A DNA stretch of 64,000 nt from Atrina japonica (GCA_030159075.1 BROG01000108.1:1-64000); one strand, 5' to 3'; shown: positions 1 to 10,215, counted from the first letter of the stretch. The notes: generated by a model from the sequence alone, not told the origin. Translations and numbers: made by a program.

Positions 1-1619
1 TGTGTGTGTGAAACCACCCTTCTCTCTTCTTTCTCCTCTGTCTCTCTAAAAAAAAATTACATTATATATAATCATATGCTTGATTTATATTGATGTACTA
101 TATACATGATATATGATGTAATAAAAAAAGGAACAACCTCTACATAAGTTCATGAAAAAGTCCTCAATACTGGTAAAAATTGGTGCCTTTTTGCCTATAC
201 AAATGTAGATGGAGACATCTCCAATGACCCCATATTAGTGAGAAATGTTTGGCATGACGTAAAACAAAGCAACAGCCATTTTATCTGGAAATTCCTCTTA
301 AAGCTTAGTTTGTCATTCCAAGTGAAGGGGTTAGGGAACTTTTTAGGCATAATACATCTTTCAAGAGGGAAGTGCTAAGAAGTATTTTTGGCTTAGATCA
401 AAAGGCAAAGTCTAGGCCATAGGGGCCAACTCCAGAGCCTTAAGAAATTACTCTTTTTCTCTTGAAATATGATTGCACGAAAGGAATAAATTAACAATAT
501 CCTCAGATATAAACCGCCTTTTGATCAAGCCAACATATTTTTATGGATGGTCGGTCACAAACCCCAAAACTACTGCATTCAATCCAGTAAGTGCCCAAGG
601 TGCTACAACAATGCCGAATAGGAAAAAGGGGTGGATGCTTATTGAAGAGTCAGTTACATTTAAGAGTAAAACTGACGTAAAACAATGCATTTTCCATAAG
701 GCACTGTTGTCGTATATGTAGCTACAATGTAATCGTAGAATTATTTAATTTCTTACATAAGTTCATGTAAATCTGATTCATTGTTCAGGTATGTATGGAA
801 GATGCTATGCATATTTGGGTTTTTCTTTGATTGGATATTGCTGTTTGTGTGCTGGCACATGTATCCGCCCAAAATTTATCCCTGCTTATACAAACCATCA
901 CCCATATTGTATGCACATGAAAACTAGTAAGTCATTTTTTAAAACCTTTTTATTACAATGATATAAATAATGTACGTTCACCCCCTGAGGTAACTACATA
1001 TACTGCTGTTGTTGCCTGCATATTTATCGCTACTGATTTGAATAAATTTGGTTACGAAATTCAAATTCGGCTGTCAACTTCACATTTGAATTCGTCAGTT
1101 AAACGTGAAAGGTTTTTAAGTGAACCCTAACATCCAATCACTTGGTAAATGTAGATGGTGTCCAATGTGTTATTTTATGTTTGGATTTCATTACTCGGAC
1201 ACCTTAAATAATTGTCATCTGTCATGATTTGATTGAATTATGCTAGAACGGGAGATATTACACGATCAAAATATTGCCTTTTTATGTTACTTTTTCCACT
1301 ATTTACCTAAGTAGGGAGGGAAATATCGCTAACATTATTACATTGTAGCATCATCTGAATCATACAAACTATATATATACATCCTTTTACTCTTCGTTTT
1401 ACTTCATCATTGTGGGTAATTTTTATCTCGTCAAGCAATATGACAATAATGGAAAGATGAACTAAAATACAGGAAATTAGATCTTGTTATTTCTAACAGC
1501 AGTAATATTGAAAGTCATCAATTTTACATTAGAAATTAATTTGTGAAAGTCTTCATCTTGCTGGGGGATAGCCTTAGATTTGATTTCCAGTGAGTCATAT
1601 GTGAAACTTTAAACATGGC
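1..1619. other. AT-rich unique non-coding DNA
   Basis: No gene or recognisable repeat is seen. The first 50 bases hold short TG and CT runs. The open frame at 473-721 (82 codons) has no domain, no flanking splice signal that I can pair, and is of a length expected by chance. Confidence 0.6.
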
Positions 1620-1833
1620 TTGTTTGTTTGTTTGTTTGTTTATTGTTGTTTAACGTCCCACTCAAGAATCTTTCACTCATATGGAGACGTCACCAAATGC
1701 TGGTGAAGGGCTTCAAATTTTTGGCCCATGCTTGGCACTTACGACCATTGAGCAATGAGTGTTCTTTAACGTGCCGACACCTACTGCGACACGGGACCTC
1801 GATTTTTTACTGTCTCATCTGAAGGACATGACC
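1620..1833 (-). mobile_element. SINE family A, truncated copy without tRNA head
   Basis: The stretch begins with a TTTG repeat tail followed by TTTAACGTCCCACTCAAGAA, and matches the body of the complete copy at 20901-21182 almost base for base until the CTGTCTCATC block. The tRNA-derived promoter that should follow (on the minus strand it is the 5' end) is missing, so this is a 5'-truncated insertion. It cannot be transcribed from its own promoter. Family A is a tRNA-derived SINE of a type common in bivalves; the exact published family name was not checked. Confidence 0.8.
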
Positions 1834-2550
1834 CAAAGTCACCATATTTACTCAGTACTCAAGCTCAACTAACTTTTCATGAGTTTAAGGTAAAAACGTA
1901 CAAAATCTATTCTGTAACTGGACATGTTTATTTATTAATAGCATACAATTGTAAACAATGATAAAAATTATTGCATGTTTGAAGAAAATATTTAAAAATT
2001 GTTTGAGCACCTACTCAAATTTTGAGCACCTAACTTAATGTGTTTGATTCATTTTTTACAAGAAAATTTTAAGTTTGACGCAAAAAAATTATATGTGAAT
2101 AATGACATATGATATTAAATATCTTATTCATCCAAACCAAAAAGTTTATAAATGATTATAAAGTCAAAATAATGAAATAAAAGTTGAACTTGAGTATTGA
2201 GTGAATTTGGTGATTTCAAACCTTGGTATTGACTGTTCATTTGTCTAGTGGTCTTTATATGAAGGAAGTCTGGGAAATTTTGAATCACTCATCTTTTGTG
2301 TCACTGTAGTCTCAGACCTAGATTTGAATTAGACATAATTCAGCCCCTTTCAGTAGTTTAGGGGTAGGAGACAAATTATGTAAAGAAGCTAGTCAAAAAT
2401 GTACCAGTTAATGTTTTCTGTAGAGTCATGAAAATAGCTGACAGAATTTGTCAGCTGTCAGCTTTTAATGAAGGGCCTGCAGTATGTAGGTCTCATATTT
2501 GACCTAAAGGTAAATCATAGGTCTGTGTTTGACCTAGATTGTAAATAAAA
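1834..2550. other. Non-coding DNA, no clear repeat
   Basis: Nothing recognisable except a small hairpin at 2436-2456 with 8-base arms (AGCTGACA/TGTCAGCT) around a 5-base loop. Too short to assign a role. Confidence 0.5.
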
Positions 2551-2841
2551 CCCAGGGGCCAGTTTCACTAAAGGTTCGTAACTTTGCCGGTAAACATAAA
2601 TGTAAGTCGAGTTACGTGTACATACATGTAGTTTCAGTTTCACAAATGTATGCTTACTTGTTAAACTACACCAAGTTACGTGTGAAATTATTAGTAGTTT
2701 TGAGATGCAGATGTAGATTCAGATGCAAGTTTACACATATAAAGAAGAAAGATACAACCTTTACTGAAACTCATTTTACGCGTAAGTTTAGATTTACGTC
2801 TGAATGTAAAGTTACAAACTTTAGTGAAACTCGCCCCAGGG
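2551..2841. mobile_element. MITE with about 34-bp terminal inverted repeats
   Basis: The left end CCCAGGGGCCAGTTTCACTA and the inverted right end CCCTGGGGCGAGTTTCACTA continue to match through AAAGGTTCGTAACTTT / AAAGTTTGTAACTTT. The 291-bp element has no coding capacity and is non-autonomous. Several internal segments repeat TAAGTTTACG-like words in both directions, so much of it can fold back. I see no unambiguous target duplication, so the superfamily is left open. Confidence 0.8.
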
Positions 2842-2950
2842 CCTTCAACTTGCAAGGTAAACTATCGTGACTTATCTCAACCCAGATTTGAACCCGTATC
2901 ACTCCAATTGTATGGTAAAAGCTCTATCTCTGAATCAAAGTACATATATA

Positions 2951-3167
2951 GGGCCACCAAGGCTAAAAGTGTCACATCTGGGTTCTGTCAAAAACCAAAA
3001 CAGTACGGTCTATTTTCCAAAAATAGGAATGCACAGGTAAAACATGACTTCATGTATTACTGTAGCTCTAATATTTGTGTTGCAGAAAACAAGTCTGTCT
3101 CCCCTGTTATGATTCAATTTAGACTCGCTGTGTTTGTAAAAATGTGCCAATTTACCTTGGTAGACCT
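2951..3167 (-). mobile_element. MITE of the AGGTCTACC family, inverted copy
   Basis: On the minus strand it begins AGGTCTACCAAGGTAAATTG and ends near GCCTTGGTGGCCC, giving imperfect terminal inverted repeats around ACCAAGG. The body (GCACAT, then a run containing GAGTCTAAATTGAATCATAA) matches 3199-3420, 35790-36010 and 47994-48190. It lies head to head with the next copy, 31 bases away, so the pair can form a hairpin with arms over 200 bases long. Confidence 0.8.
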
Positions 3168-3198
3168 ATGTGGTCCCTTACAAAAGAGTATCTCATGC

Positions 3199-3420
3199 AG
3201 ATCTACCTAGGTAAATTGGGACACATATTTACAAATACAACAAGTCTGAATTAAATCATAAAAGGGGTGACACTCTACTTATTGAACCAAAAAATATTAG
3301 AGCTTCAGTAATGCATGGAATCCATGCACAGCAATATTCCTATGGTTTATCAGTACATGGTCACCCTAGTATTGGAAATTAGACCGCATTGTTTTTGTGC
3401 CACTTTACCTCAGTAGACCC
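3199..3420 (+). mobile_element. MITE of the AGGTCTACC family, direct copy
   Basis: It starts AGATCTACCTAGGTAAATTG and ends CACTTTACCTCAGTAGACCC, which is close to the inverted complement of the start. The interior shares GTCTGAATTAAATCATAAAA and the ATTAGAGCTTCAGTAATGCA block with the other copies. No coding capacity. It is the right arm of the head-to-head pair with 2951-3167. Confidence 0.8.
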
Positions 3421-3911
3421 ATACCAGAGAAGAAAGTGGACAACTGTCAAATCATATGTTTACACATCACAGCTAATCGTAATATACATTTTTGTGTATG
3501 TATAAACACATTTCATTGTGATCCAGGGACCAGAGGAACCCGTCACGTGTCAGCAGGTTTTTTTTTACGACCAGACATAACTCTTACTTCTTCGTTTTGG
3601 TAATTGTATTTAAAGCACATAACTTTGTCAACATTTGATGGTTTAACATGATGTATTACTTGCACATTCCTGTACACCAAATTTATATTGACATTTCTAC
3701 TGTAATTGAAAGCATTCGATATCAACGATATCAACGTGTGATATAATTACCTTGTGACAGGTAGATGACAGGTAATTGACATTGTGGTTACTTTCTGGTA
3801 CAGAAGAGCCCCATATACATGTGTACATGTATATATGTATTTTTACATGTACATTCTGTTAATTGTAACTCAGGAAATTGTGTATGCATTGTGTGTGCAT
3901 ACATGTATAAT

Positions 3912-4545
3912 GGGATTTACCTACTTCCAAAATTCTGGGTCCTGGGTCCGAAAAAAAATTGGGAAAATATACAGTTTTAAACAGACATTAGCTGTGGTTT
4001 TTTTGTTTTTTGTTTAATTTATTTTAATTTTTTTTTTTTCAAAATTTCCCCACCCCCCTTTTTACTACTTAGATTGATAAACAATAACAAAAAAGAGAAA
4101 ATACACAGGCATGAAAATTATTTGATTCCTATATATTTTGTAAAAATTGCTTGAGAAACCCAGGTTTGACACCTTTTCGTTTGCAATTGAAAAACTCAGC
4201 CTTAATAATACCACATTGGACCTGGCCCTATTTTCTCAAAATGTATAGGAATTTAAGACTTCTTATTTCTGTGTATACCTCTTATTTGTTATTGTACATC
4301 ATGTACAAATAGTTAAATTAGAAAAAAATTGAAAAAGAGATCATTTTGATAAACACAGCTAAATGCTCCTTTAAATAATACAGCAAATTTTATATGAGAC
4401 ATTTCTTTGAAAATCCTTTATTCTTTACTTTGAAATTCCTAATTGGGAATTTTTACATATATTTGGGGAAAATACAAGCTATTTTGGCATTCGGAATGGG
4501 TCCTTTAACTGGACCCAAAAATGATGTACAGGTCGGAAAATTCCT
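3912..4545 (+). repeat. GGGAATGGG-type interspersed repeat, split by an insertion
   Basis: The sequence CTGGGTCCTGGGTCCGAAAA at 3938 and the block ATTTCTTTGAAAATCC...TTTGGGGAAAATACAAG...GGAATGGGTCCTTTAACTGG at 4398-4516 match one continuous stretch at 52865-53110. Here the two halves are separated by the foldback element 3976-4375. Related fragments occur at 13720-13965, 32875-33010, 49665-49955 and 58620-58860. The family has no recognisable coding part. Confidence 0.7.
3976..4375. mobile_element. Foldback MITE with CATTAGCTGT ends, nested
   Basis: The left end reads TTTAAACAGACATTAGCTGT and the right end ACAGCTAAATGCTCCTTTAAA, inverted with few mismatches. Inside, AACAATAACAAAAAAGAG and the TTCCTATATATTTTGT block at about 4080-4141 are mirrored by 4240-4300, so the element forms a long stem. 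Two relatives are at about 50935-51255 and 56770-57114. It sits inside the repeat at 3912-4545, whose uninterrupted form at 52865-53110 acts as an approximate empty site. The TTTAAA at each end may be part of a TTAA-type target duplication. Confidence 0.75.
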
Positions 4546-4587
4546 GGTATGTTGTATACATCACATGTACATTGGATTCCTCTTAAT

Positions 4588-4792
4588 GGGACTAATTCAT
4601 GTACCACGTGATACCCGATAACGTTTGTGCGAGACTATTGTTTCTATTAGTGATGGAATGACGCTAGCAGACGATATTCCGTGGTAACGTCATTTCAACG
4701 GGAAGATTACGTTGAGTTACGTTCCATTAACATTGGAGATACTAGTACCGCACAAATGTCATCGGGTATCACGTGGTACATGAATTAGTTCC
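4588..4792. mobile_element. Nearly palindromic MITE, 43-bp terminal inverted repeats
   Basis: The left end GGGACTAATTCATGTACCAC continues CGTGATACCCGATAACGTTTGTGCG; the inverted right end is the same with about four differences. The similarity weakens but continues inward (TGATGGAATGACG against TTAATGGAACGTAAC), so the 205-bp element is one long imperfect palindrome. It has no open frame. No clear target duplication is visible. Confidence 0.85.
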
Positions 4793-5124
4793 GTTGCATA
4801 ACCAAAATGTCTGACAATTTTATACAATTAACAGGAATAATGTATTATATTGAACAATGATGATTTATGTTCATTTTGTCCTTTCATTTGGGTGTTAAGT
4901 ACCATTTTGAAGATCTTACATGTAGCAGACATTTTGAAATAATAAAAAAAAATTACTGGTCTGTATATATATACACAATTGAAATGAAATGGAAAATACT
5001 GGCTTTTGGACCAGTTATCAGATAGATTTCACCGGACTTATGTAAAATTTACCAGTTTTTCTGGTAAGACCGGTGAATTTCAAAAACTCTGATGTAGATT
5101 TACCAATAAATCATTGGATCCCCA
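4793..5124. other. AT-rich non-coding DNA
   Basis: No gene seen. It holds poly-A runs and short CCGGT-containing inverted words around 5010-5075 (ACCAGTTTTTCTGGT) that look like a degraded repeat. Confidence 0.5.
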
Positions 5125-5128
5125 TTAA

Positions 5129-5457
5129 CCACTTCAGTGCATATTATGATGCAGCGTTGTCTTTATGACATTGCGTAATTAATGTTGCTAGGTAAATGTG
5201 AACAATCGTTATGACACATATAGTTTCTAGTTTTCAGCGCCAATATTTTGGACTCTGGTTTACATGTGAGCAGATGAAAAAAGTACAGCAAATAAACAAA
5301 TAAAAAATATGCAGTAGGGTTTCTGTGTTTTATTTACCAATCAAAAGCACGGACATGATGTTCTGATTATTTACTTTTTGATGACGGATATATCCGTCTT
5401 ACGCACTTGGGGAAAGTTAACATGGTGACGGACATGTCCGTCATAGCACTGAAGTAG
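5129..5457. mobile_element. TTAA-flanked MITE with CCACTTCAGTGC ends
   Basis: The ends CCACTTCAGTGC and GCACTGAAGTAG are inverted repeats and each is bordered by TTAA (5125-5128 and 5458-5461), the expected target duplication of piggyBac-type transposition. The 329-bp body has no coding capacity. Near the right end lie two perfect 16-base palindromes, 5383-5398 (GACGGATATATCCGTC) and 5427-5442 (GACGGACATGTCCGTC). Assignment to piggyBac rests only on the TTAA duplication and is an inference. Confidence 0.75.
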
Positions 5458-5539
5458 TTAAATTTAGATTAGGAGAAATCAAAATTTTCATATTTATTCT
5501 GTTTTATTTGCTCTGATTTTTATAAACTTGAATTACAAC

Positions 5540-5690
5540 TAAGGCATTTTTTTATGCAATGAACAAGAATTCTTGTTTAAATCTATGCAATTAAAAGGAA
5601 TATTTAACATACATACATGTATATAAGAGATATGAAATGGTTTTGTGTTTTGAGTTCTTATGCATTAAACATGTACATGCAATTACACAA
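5540..5690 (-). mobile_element. Fragment of the GATTCC/AATTGCAT MITE family
   Basis: ATGCAATTAAAAGGAATATT, the block GAAATGGTTTTGTGTTTTGA and GTTCTTATGCATTAAAC match the inverted left part of the complete element at 59351-59823 and the copy at 54700-54985. Only the terminal portion is kept. Confidence 0.65.
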
Positions 5691-5854
5691 ATGATCAGTG
5701 TGCAAAGAAATGGTATACAAGAGCTTTAGGCCTTGACTAAGTGGCAACAGGCTTTATAATGATTCTGGACTACATACTCCACAAAGTGTATAAAAGCAGT
5801 ACATGTAGTAACATTTTAGCTTGTAAACCTGAATATTGCTGATTTCTTTGTAAA

Positions 5855-5957
5855 TAAAACCTCTTTTGAGAGACCACCTGTCTTAAGAGACCACCTGTCT
5901 TAAGAGACCACATTTTAGTGGCAGAAATGGTGGTCTCTCAAGACAGGTTCCACTGCT
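5855..5957. mobile_element. Fragment of the CAGTGGAACCTGTCTTGAGAG MITE family
   Basis: AAACCTCTTTTGAGAGACCACCTGTCTTAAGAGACC is present with the CATTTTAGTGGCAGAAATGG core and the right terminus AAGACAGGTTCCACTG. It is the right half of the element described at 39633-39797. The ACCACCTGTCTTAAGAG unit is already duplicated once here, the same unit that is greatly expanded at 55945-56755. Confidence 0.75.
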
Positions 5958-6592
5958 GTGTAGAAAATTTTTAACATTTTTTCATTGCGTATAGGGCTGT
6001 AAATTTTAGATGAAAAAAGTGATAAAGATATCTGACTTCAAAACAAGTTTTAAAGTGTTTTTTTTAAAAAAACAAACTGTGTTTGCATTGAAATTCTGTA
6101 CAAATACAATGTACCTGTATATGCCCATCATGATGAAAATATTCATTATAAAAAAAAGATGACACACAACACTGCCATCAGTGAGGTTTTTACATACATG
6201 AATATAGATATACGTAGATAACATATTTAAATCATGATTTTTAAATCCTAAAAATTCTTGCTGTAGTGGTAGGTATTTGACCCCCACACCAAGCTTTAGA
6301 CCCTATAACAAGGAATTTGATAAGTGTTAAAAAATACAGTGATAAAATATACAATGTAAGTAATTTGTGGGTTTATTTACATGTTTAACATGGTATGACT
6401 TGTATGTGTATGGACGGTGTGTGACATTGTTTGATTTATCATGATTTTATGCCCAGAAGTTTGTTTATACCAGTATGCAGATAGGAAGTGTTTATTGCAT
6501 TTTAAAACAGAAGAATATATCTACACTATACATGTAAGTAAAATCGTCAAGCCAGGGTCAGTATGTGAAGTTTTAAAATTTTGAATATTGTT
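5958..6592. other. AT-rich non-coding DNA
   Basis: No supported feature. The minus-strand open frame 6006-6287 (93 codons) is in AT-rich sequence without recognisable motifs. Confidence 0.5.
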
Positions 6593-6829
6593 TTATGCCA
6601 CACTCAACAATTTTTCAGTTATATGGTGGCAGCCAGTTTTTTAATGGTGGAGGAGAGAAGCCGGTTACAATGTACCTGGGAAGAGACCACTTACTATCCG
6701 CAAGTAAACTGGCAAACTTTCTCACAAAAAACAGCTTAGGTTCCAGTGGGACTTGAACCTGCGCTGACAGGAAGTGAGAGACTTCATGATTTAAAGCGCG
6801 CTGCTCTAACCACTCGGTCATGGAGGCCC
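6593..6829 (-). mobile_element. SINE family B with class II tRNA-like head
   Basis: Read on the minus strand it starts GGGCCTCCATGACCGAGTGG with an A box (GACCGAGTGGTTAGAGC) and, after a long variable region, a B box (GCAGGTTCAAGTCCC). The extra arm-like segment TTAAATCATGAAGTCTCTCACT is why I compare it to a class II (Ser/Leu-like) tRNA. The 3' body ends in GCCACCATATAACTGAAAAA. The same structure is seen at 36362-36590 and 41456-41680. These are pol III-type internal promoters; the copy may have been transcribable. Confidence 0.85.
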
Positions 6830-7169
6830 TGTCAAGTTCATGTTCCTTGAGTTAGTGTTTGCTTCCTCTTACTGCTTGGTTTTTTGTACCAGTCTAAAGT
6901 CACCTGTGTTAAAGGTTCATGTTATCTACATTGTATTGCAATCCATGTTCATTTGTCAGTGCTATCGTCTACAGTGTATAAACTTTTACATCTTGGTCTT
7001 AAACTTAAAAAAGCTGCCAAAAGAATTTATATAAAAATTAAAGAACATAAAACTTAAGAAACTTCAAAACAATTTGGAATCCATGATGACCGCTATCATG
7101 AAATTTTTTTTTATGAACTTAAGAAATTTCAATGCAAAAAACATCTTGTTTATGAGAAAAACACTTTAA

Positions 7170-7252
7170 CTCATCAACCCCTGAAAAACAATGGACTCTT
7201 CTGTAAATCATTGAGTTAGACCAGTCTAAATGTGTCTCTAGGGGTAAATGGG
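7170..7252 (+). mobile_element. 83-bp TTAA micro-MITE, subfamily A
   Basis: It follows a TTAA at 7166-7169 and runs from CTCATCAACCCCTGAAAAAC to CTAGGGGTAAATGGG. The right flank is TCAA, one change from TTAA. Internal marker words are GGACTCTTCTGTAAATCA and CCAGTCTAAATGTGTCT. Length equals that of six other copies in the window. Confidence 0.75.
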
Positions 7253-7522
7253 TCAAACTTGTTTTGATGATATATAAATCACTTTTTTCATCTAAAATGT
7301 TCAGTCCTATATGCAATGAAAAATTGTTAGAATTTTTCCAGTTTTATCGAAAGTATTTTGATGAAACCACATAAAATTGTTCAGTAGACTGGGAAAAAGA
7401 TTTATTTTTTGCAAATTGACCACTAGGGAAAGATTTAGTTGGCAGATTTTATATTTTCACAGTTAGAAAACAAATCAATCAGCAACAAGATCATATACAT
7501 GTATTGTTTATTATGGTCTTAA

Positions 7523-7605
7523 CCCTGTCAACCCTGCAGACCATAATAGATTGTCTTAAACAATAAGAAAAGAGCATACCACTCAGATATTTAGGGTTGA
7601 AAAAG
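7523..7605 (-). mobile_element. 83-bp TTAA micro-MITE, subfamily B, inverted
   Basis: Exact TTAA borders at 7519-7522 and 7606-7609 enclose 83 bases starting CCCTGTCAACCCTGCAG and ending TTTAGGGTTGAAAAAG. The interior is the reverse complement of the copies at 10270-10352 and 47759-47841 (GAGTGGTATATTCTTCTC-like core). Confidence 0.8.
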
Positions 7606-7824
7606 TTAACTCACCATACATCTTGTAGTACAAGGAACTGTATCCCATCATTATATTAGATCAGTAATAAGATAGCCGTGTCATAATGGGGAATATCACT
7701 TGGTGACCAAAAAGAAAAAAATAGCTAGTAAAACCATAGACGATAAGTCATTCAATGATTTACATGGAGGGAAATGATCTCTATATATAGTTCATGTCCT
7801 AATCATTACTTGTTTTATTTGCAG
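7606..7824. other. Upstream flank of exon candidate
   Basis: Non-coding; it ends in a pyrimidine-rich stretch TACTTGTTTTATTTGCAG that would serve as polypyrimidine tract and acceptor for the exon candidate at 7825. Confidence 0.35.
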
Positions 7825-7891
7825 ATATTCCGTCCTATGTTAGTCAAGTGAAGAAGAAGAAGAAGAAAAATTTGTGTCACGGGTGGAAAAA
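7825..7891 (+). CDS. Candidate internal coding exon, lysine-rich
   Basis: A good acceptor (TTTTATTTGCAG, ending 7824) and a consensus donor (AAAAA/GTGAGT from 7892) frame 67 bases. Two of the three frames contain stops; the third (codons from 7827) is open and reads IPSYVSQVKKKKKKNLCHGW followed by K, with two bases left over, so the downstream exon must supply one base. I do not recognise the protein. The six lysine codons form a basic patch but are also a simple GAA/AAG repeat, which could be chance. The only other plausible exon in the window, 50499-50574, would fit this phase and stop after 12 more codons. An AG...GT pair with an open 67-base frame is expected by chance in 64 kb, hence low confidence. 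Confidence 0.25.
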
Positions 7892-7910
7892 GTGAGTGTT
7901 TATATATCCC

Positions 7911-8651
7911 AGGCCTGGCACTGTATATAAAACTTTAGAAATTACTGAAGTCTACATATTTTCTCAACTTCTGCTAATCCTGAAATTTGATTGGCTGAGC
8001 AGGTCAAGTTGAGAGTATTCTCAGACTTAAAGCTGTCATCGTAACTTTTAAACAAGTTCTGAATTTGAAAAAAAAATTATAATGCTTTTGAAACACCCCC
8101 GATTTATTATTCCACAGGCAGACATTTTTGTTAAATGTTATCAATAGAAATTGGCTCGCAATTCCGCTATAAAAGGCGAGGCCGCAGAACGACTGTTATT
8201 TCACACCTGTATTCCCGAAGCAAAACAATGGACAGATGACCTGTAATCAAAACATACACTCTGCTCAAATCATAAACATTCCATATTTATTTTTACACCA
8301 AAGATTTCAATAAAGACACGTGATAAATAGATTTAATAATTAGTTTTAAATTCATTATTTTAGTATCCGTCCAGATAGAGTAAATGAACTTTGTTGATAT
8401 CAATATTTATTTTCGACCTGTAGGTGAGTTTTACTCAAACTTCATTACTTCACACGTTTGTTCTATGCGACTGTAAATTAGACAAAATACGATTGATTTG
8501 GCAAACTCGCCTTTTATATCGGTTGTGGGGGGCTAAACTGAACAAATATGGCGACCAATGGAAGTAAAACACCGAGAATGTTTCATTAAAATGGTTTTAA
8601 AGTTGAGATGACAGCTTTAAGTAAATTCTCAAGTTTTATGGTGACAGGCCT
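7911..8651. mobile_element. Older MITE (AGGCCTGGCAC ends), interrupted by a younger one
   Basis: The left end AGGCCTGGCAC...ATAAAACTTTAGAAATTACT and right end AGTAAATTCTCAAGTTTTAT...GGTGACAGGCCT are inverted repeats. Without the 586-bp insertion at 8031-8616 and its TTAA duplication the element would be about 150 bp, equal to the intact copy at 34501-34643. The shared core includes AAATTTGATTGGCTGAGCAG, which carries a CCAAT box on the minus strand (ATTGG). It begins 20 bases after the donor of the exon candidate 7825-7891. Confidence 0.85.
8031..8616. mobile_element. Nested TTAA-flanked MITE, AGCTGTCATC ends
   Basis: The ends AGCTGTCATCGTAACTTTTA and the inverted right end AGCTGTCATCTCAACTTTAA match over about 26 bases. 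TTAA at 8027-8030 and 8617-8620 is the target duplication. The related sequence at 34501-34643 reads AGACTTGAGTAAATTC without any insert, which is an independent empty site fixing both junctions. The interior is richer in CG dinucleotides than its surroundings (for example AAAGGCGAGGCCGCAGAACG and AACTCGCC) and holds an AATATGGCGACC word near 8547. No transposase frame is present. TTAA duplication suggests the piggyBac superfamily. Confidence 0.9.
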
Positions 8652-9539
8652 TGAAATCTGATATCAGTTGTAAGAATGAATAATTTTAACCATCAGCGGT
8701 AATTCAGTTCTCAAGCTTTGTGATCTTTTTTTTTTTTTTTAACTTGAATCACCTCTGATGGTTCAAATTTTCTTTTTTTTTCACATTTAATAGTATTATC
8801 AGTGATCACACCTGGAATTTTATAATTGATTGTGACCATTTCCTTTGCACAGTGCTTGGTTTGATGCACCATCAATGTGTGTCAGTGTTACTTTTAAAAG
8901 TGTGTAAACCACATGCATAGTGTTACAGTCAAATCCCCAATGCATGCATGTAGTGTTACAGATAAGTGTTGAAAATGCATTTAAACTTTACTGACATTGT
9001 CTATTGATAATTGCAGTACGGTGTATGCACAATCCATGCATCTTATATATTTCAAATCAGGGTAAAACAAATACATGTAACATCCACAGAGGATTTGAAT
9101 TGAGAGAATTTATCTAATTTCGTCAAAATGATTAAAAATTATGAAGGATTTAAATCTAATTACTCACATTAATTTATGCATAATGAATGAACTTAAGTAC
9201 ATTGTACTTTAACAAATATATGCTAAAACATTTGAGAGTTCAGTCAAAAATTAATTCTATATAGATTCTAGGTCAACCTGATTCTTTAAAAGATTTCTAA
9301 AAGTAAGAAAACATTTGGTTTCAGACCACAAAATAACATGGGAGTGATGGTTCAGGTTATGTGGCAAATTCATTTTTAGTTCTTCATTATTCAGCTATTG
9401 TAACCTGCAGGTTTTGGTCTTTCATTTTAATATAACATGTAAAAGATTTACGACGATTTCTGTTACTTTGTGGCCTGTGTATTGTTATTCAGGCCACTAT
9501 TATTGTAAGGTATCTCTTATGCTATGCAGGCCAATAAAA
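8652..9539. other. AT-rich non-coding DNA
   Basis: No gene or repeat family recognised. Two T-rich tracts lie at 8728-8741 and 8772-8780. Confidence 0.5.
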
Positions 9540-10215
9540 TGATCTGGCAAATATAATTCTACAAAGGTTACTGCAGTGATAGAGCTAACCAAAATTCTCA
9601 GAGGTCACTAAAAATATAGCAGATTTACATGTAATTTTATAGAGGACATGAAAGGCTTCAGGCAGACTTACATGTAATTCACCATACACCATCAAAAAGT
9701 TCAGGTTGGTCTCTTTTCACAAAGGCCATCAAAGAAATAAGGAATACTGATTTCTGTAGGGGCTATCAAAAAGATATGGCAAACCTACTTCTATAGTGGC
9801 CATCAACAAGACAAGGTAAACTGAATTCTACAGGGGCAATCAAAGAGATAAGGCAAACCTTATTTTATAGGGGTCATTAAAGAGATCAGGCAAATCTGAT
9901 TCTGTAAGGGCCATAAAAGAGATAAGGCACACCCAATTTTGTAAAGACCATCAAATAGATAAGGCAAACCTAATTCTACAAAGGCCATCAAGAAGATAAG
10001 GAAGACCTAATTCTATGGAGGCCTTTAAACAGATAAGGCTAACCTACCTAATTCTACAAATGCCAACAAAAAGACAATGTAGACTTAATTCTAAAGAAGC
10101 CATCAAGGAGATAAGGCAGGCCTAATTCTAAGGAGGCCATTAAGCAGATAAGGCTAACCTAATTCTACAAATGCCCAAGGTACATTGTAGACCTAAGTCT
10201 TAAGAAGCCATCAAA
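9540..10215. repeat. Degenerate minisatellite, 37-bp unit
   Basis: The word GATAAGGC recurs at 37-base spacing (9847, 9884, 9921, 9958, 9995). The unit is roughly AGGCCATCAAAGAGATAAGG plus CAAACCTAATTCTACAA, about 18 copies, strongly diverged, so the array is old. No coding sense. It is unrelated in sequence to the other 37-bp array at 14760-15735. Confidence 0.9.

Noticed and set aside
6615..6821. Possible tRNA gene
   Set aside because: A and B boxes are present but the acceptor stem does not pair and the segment continues into a SINE body found in other copies.
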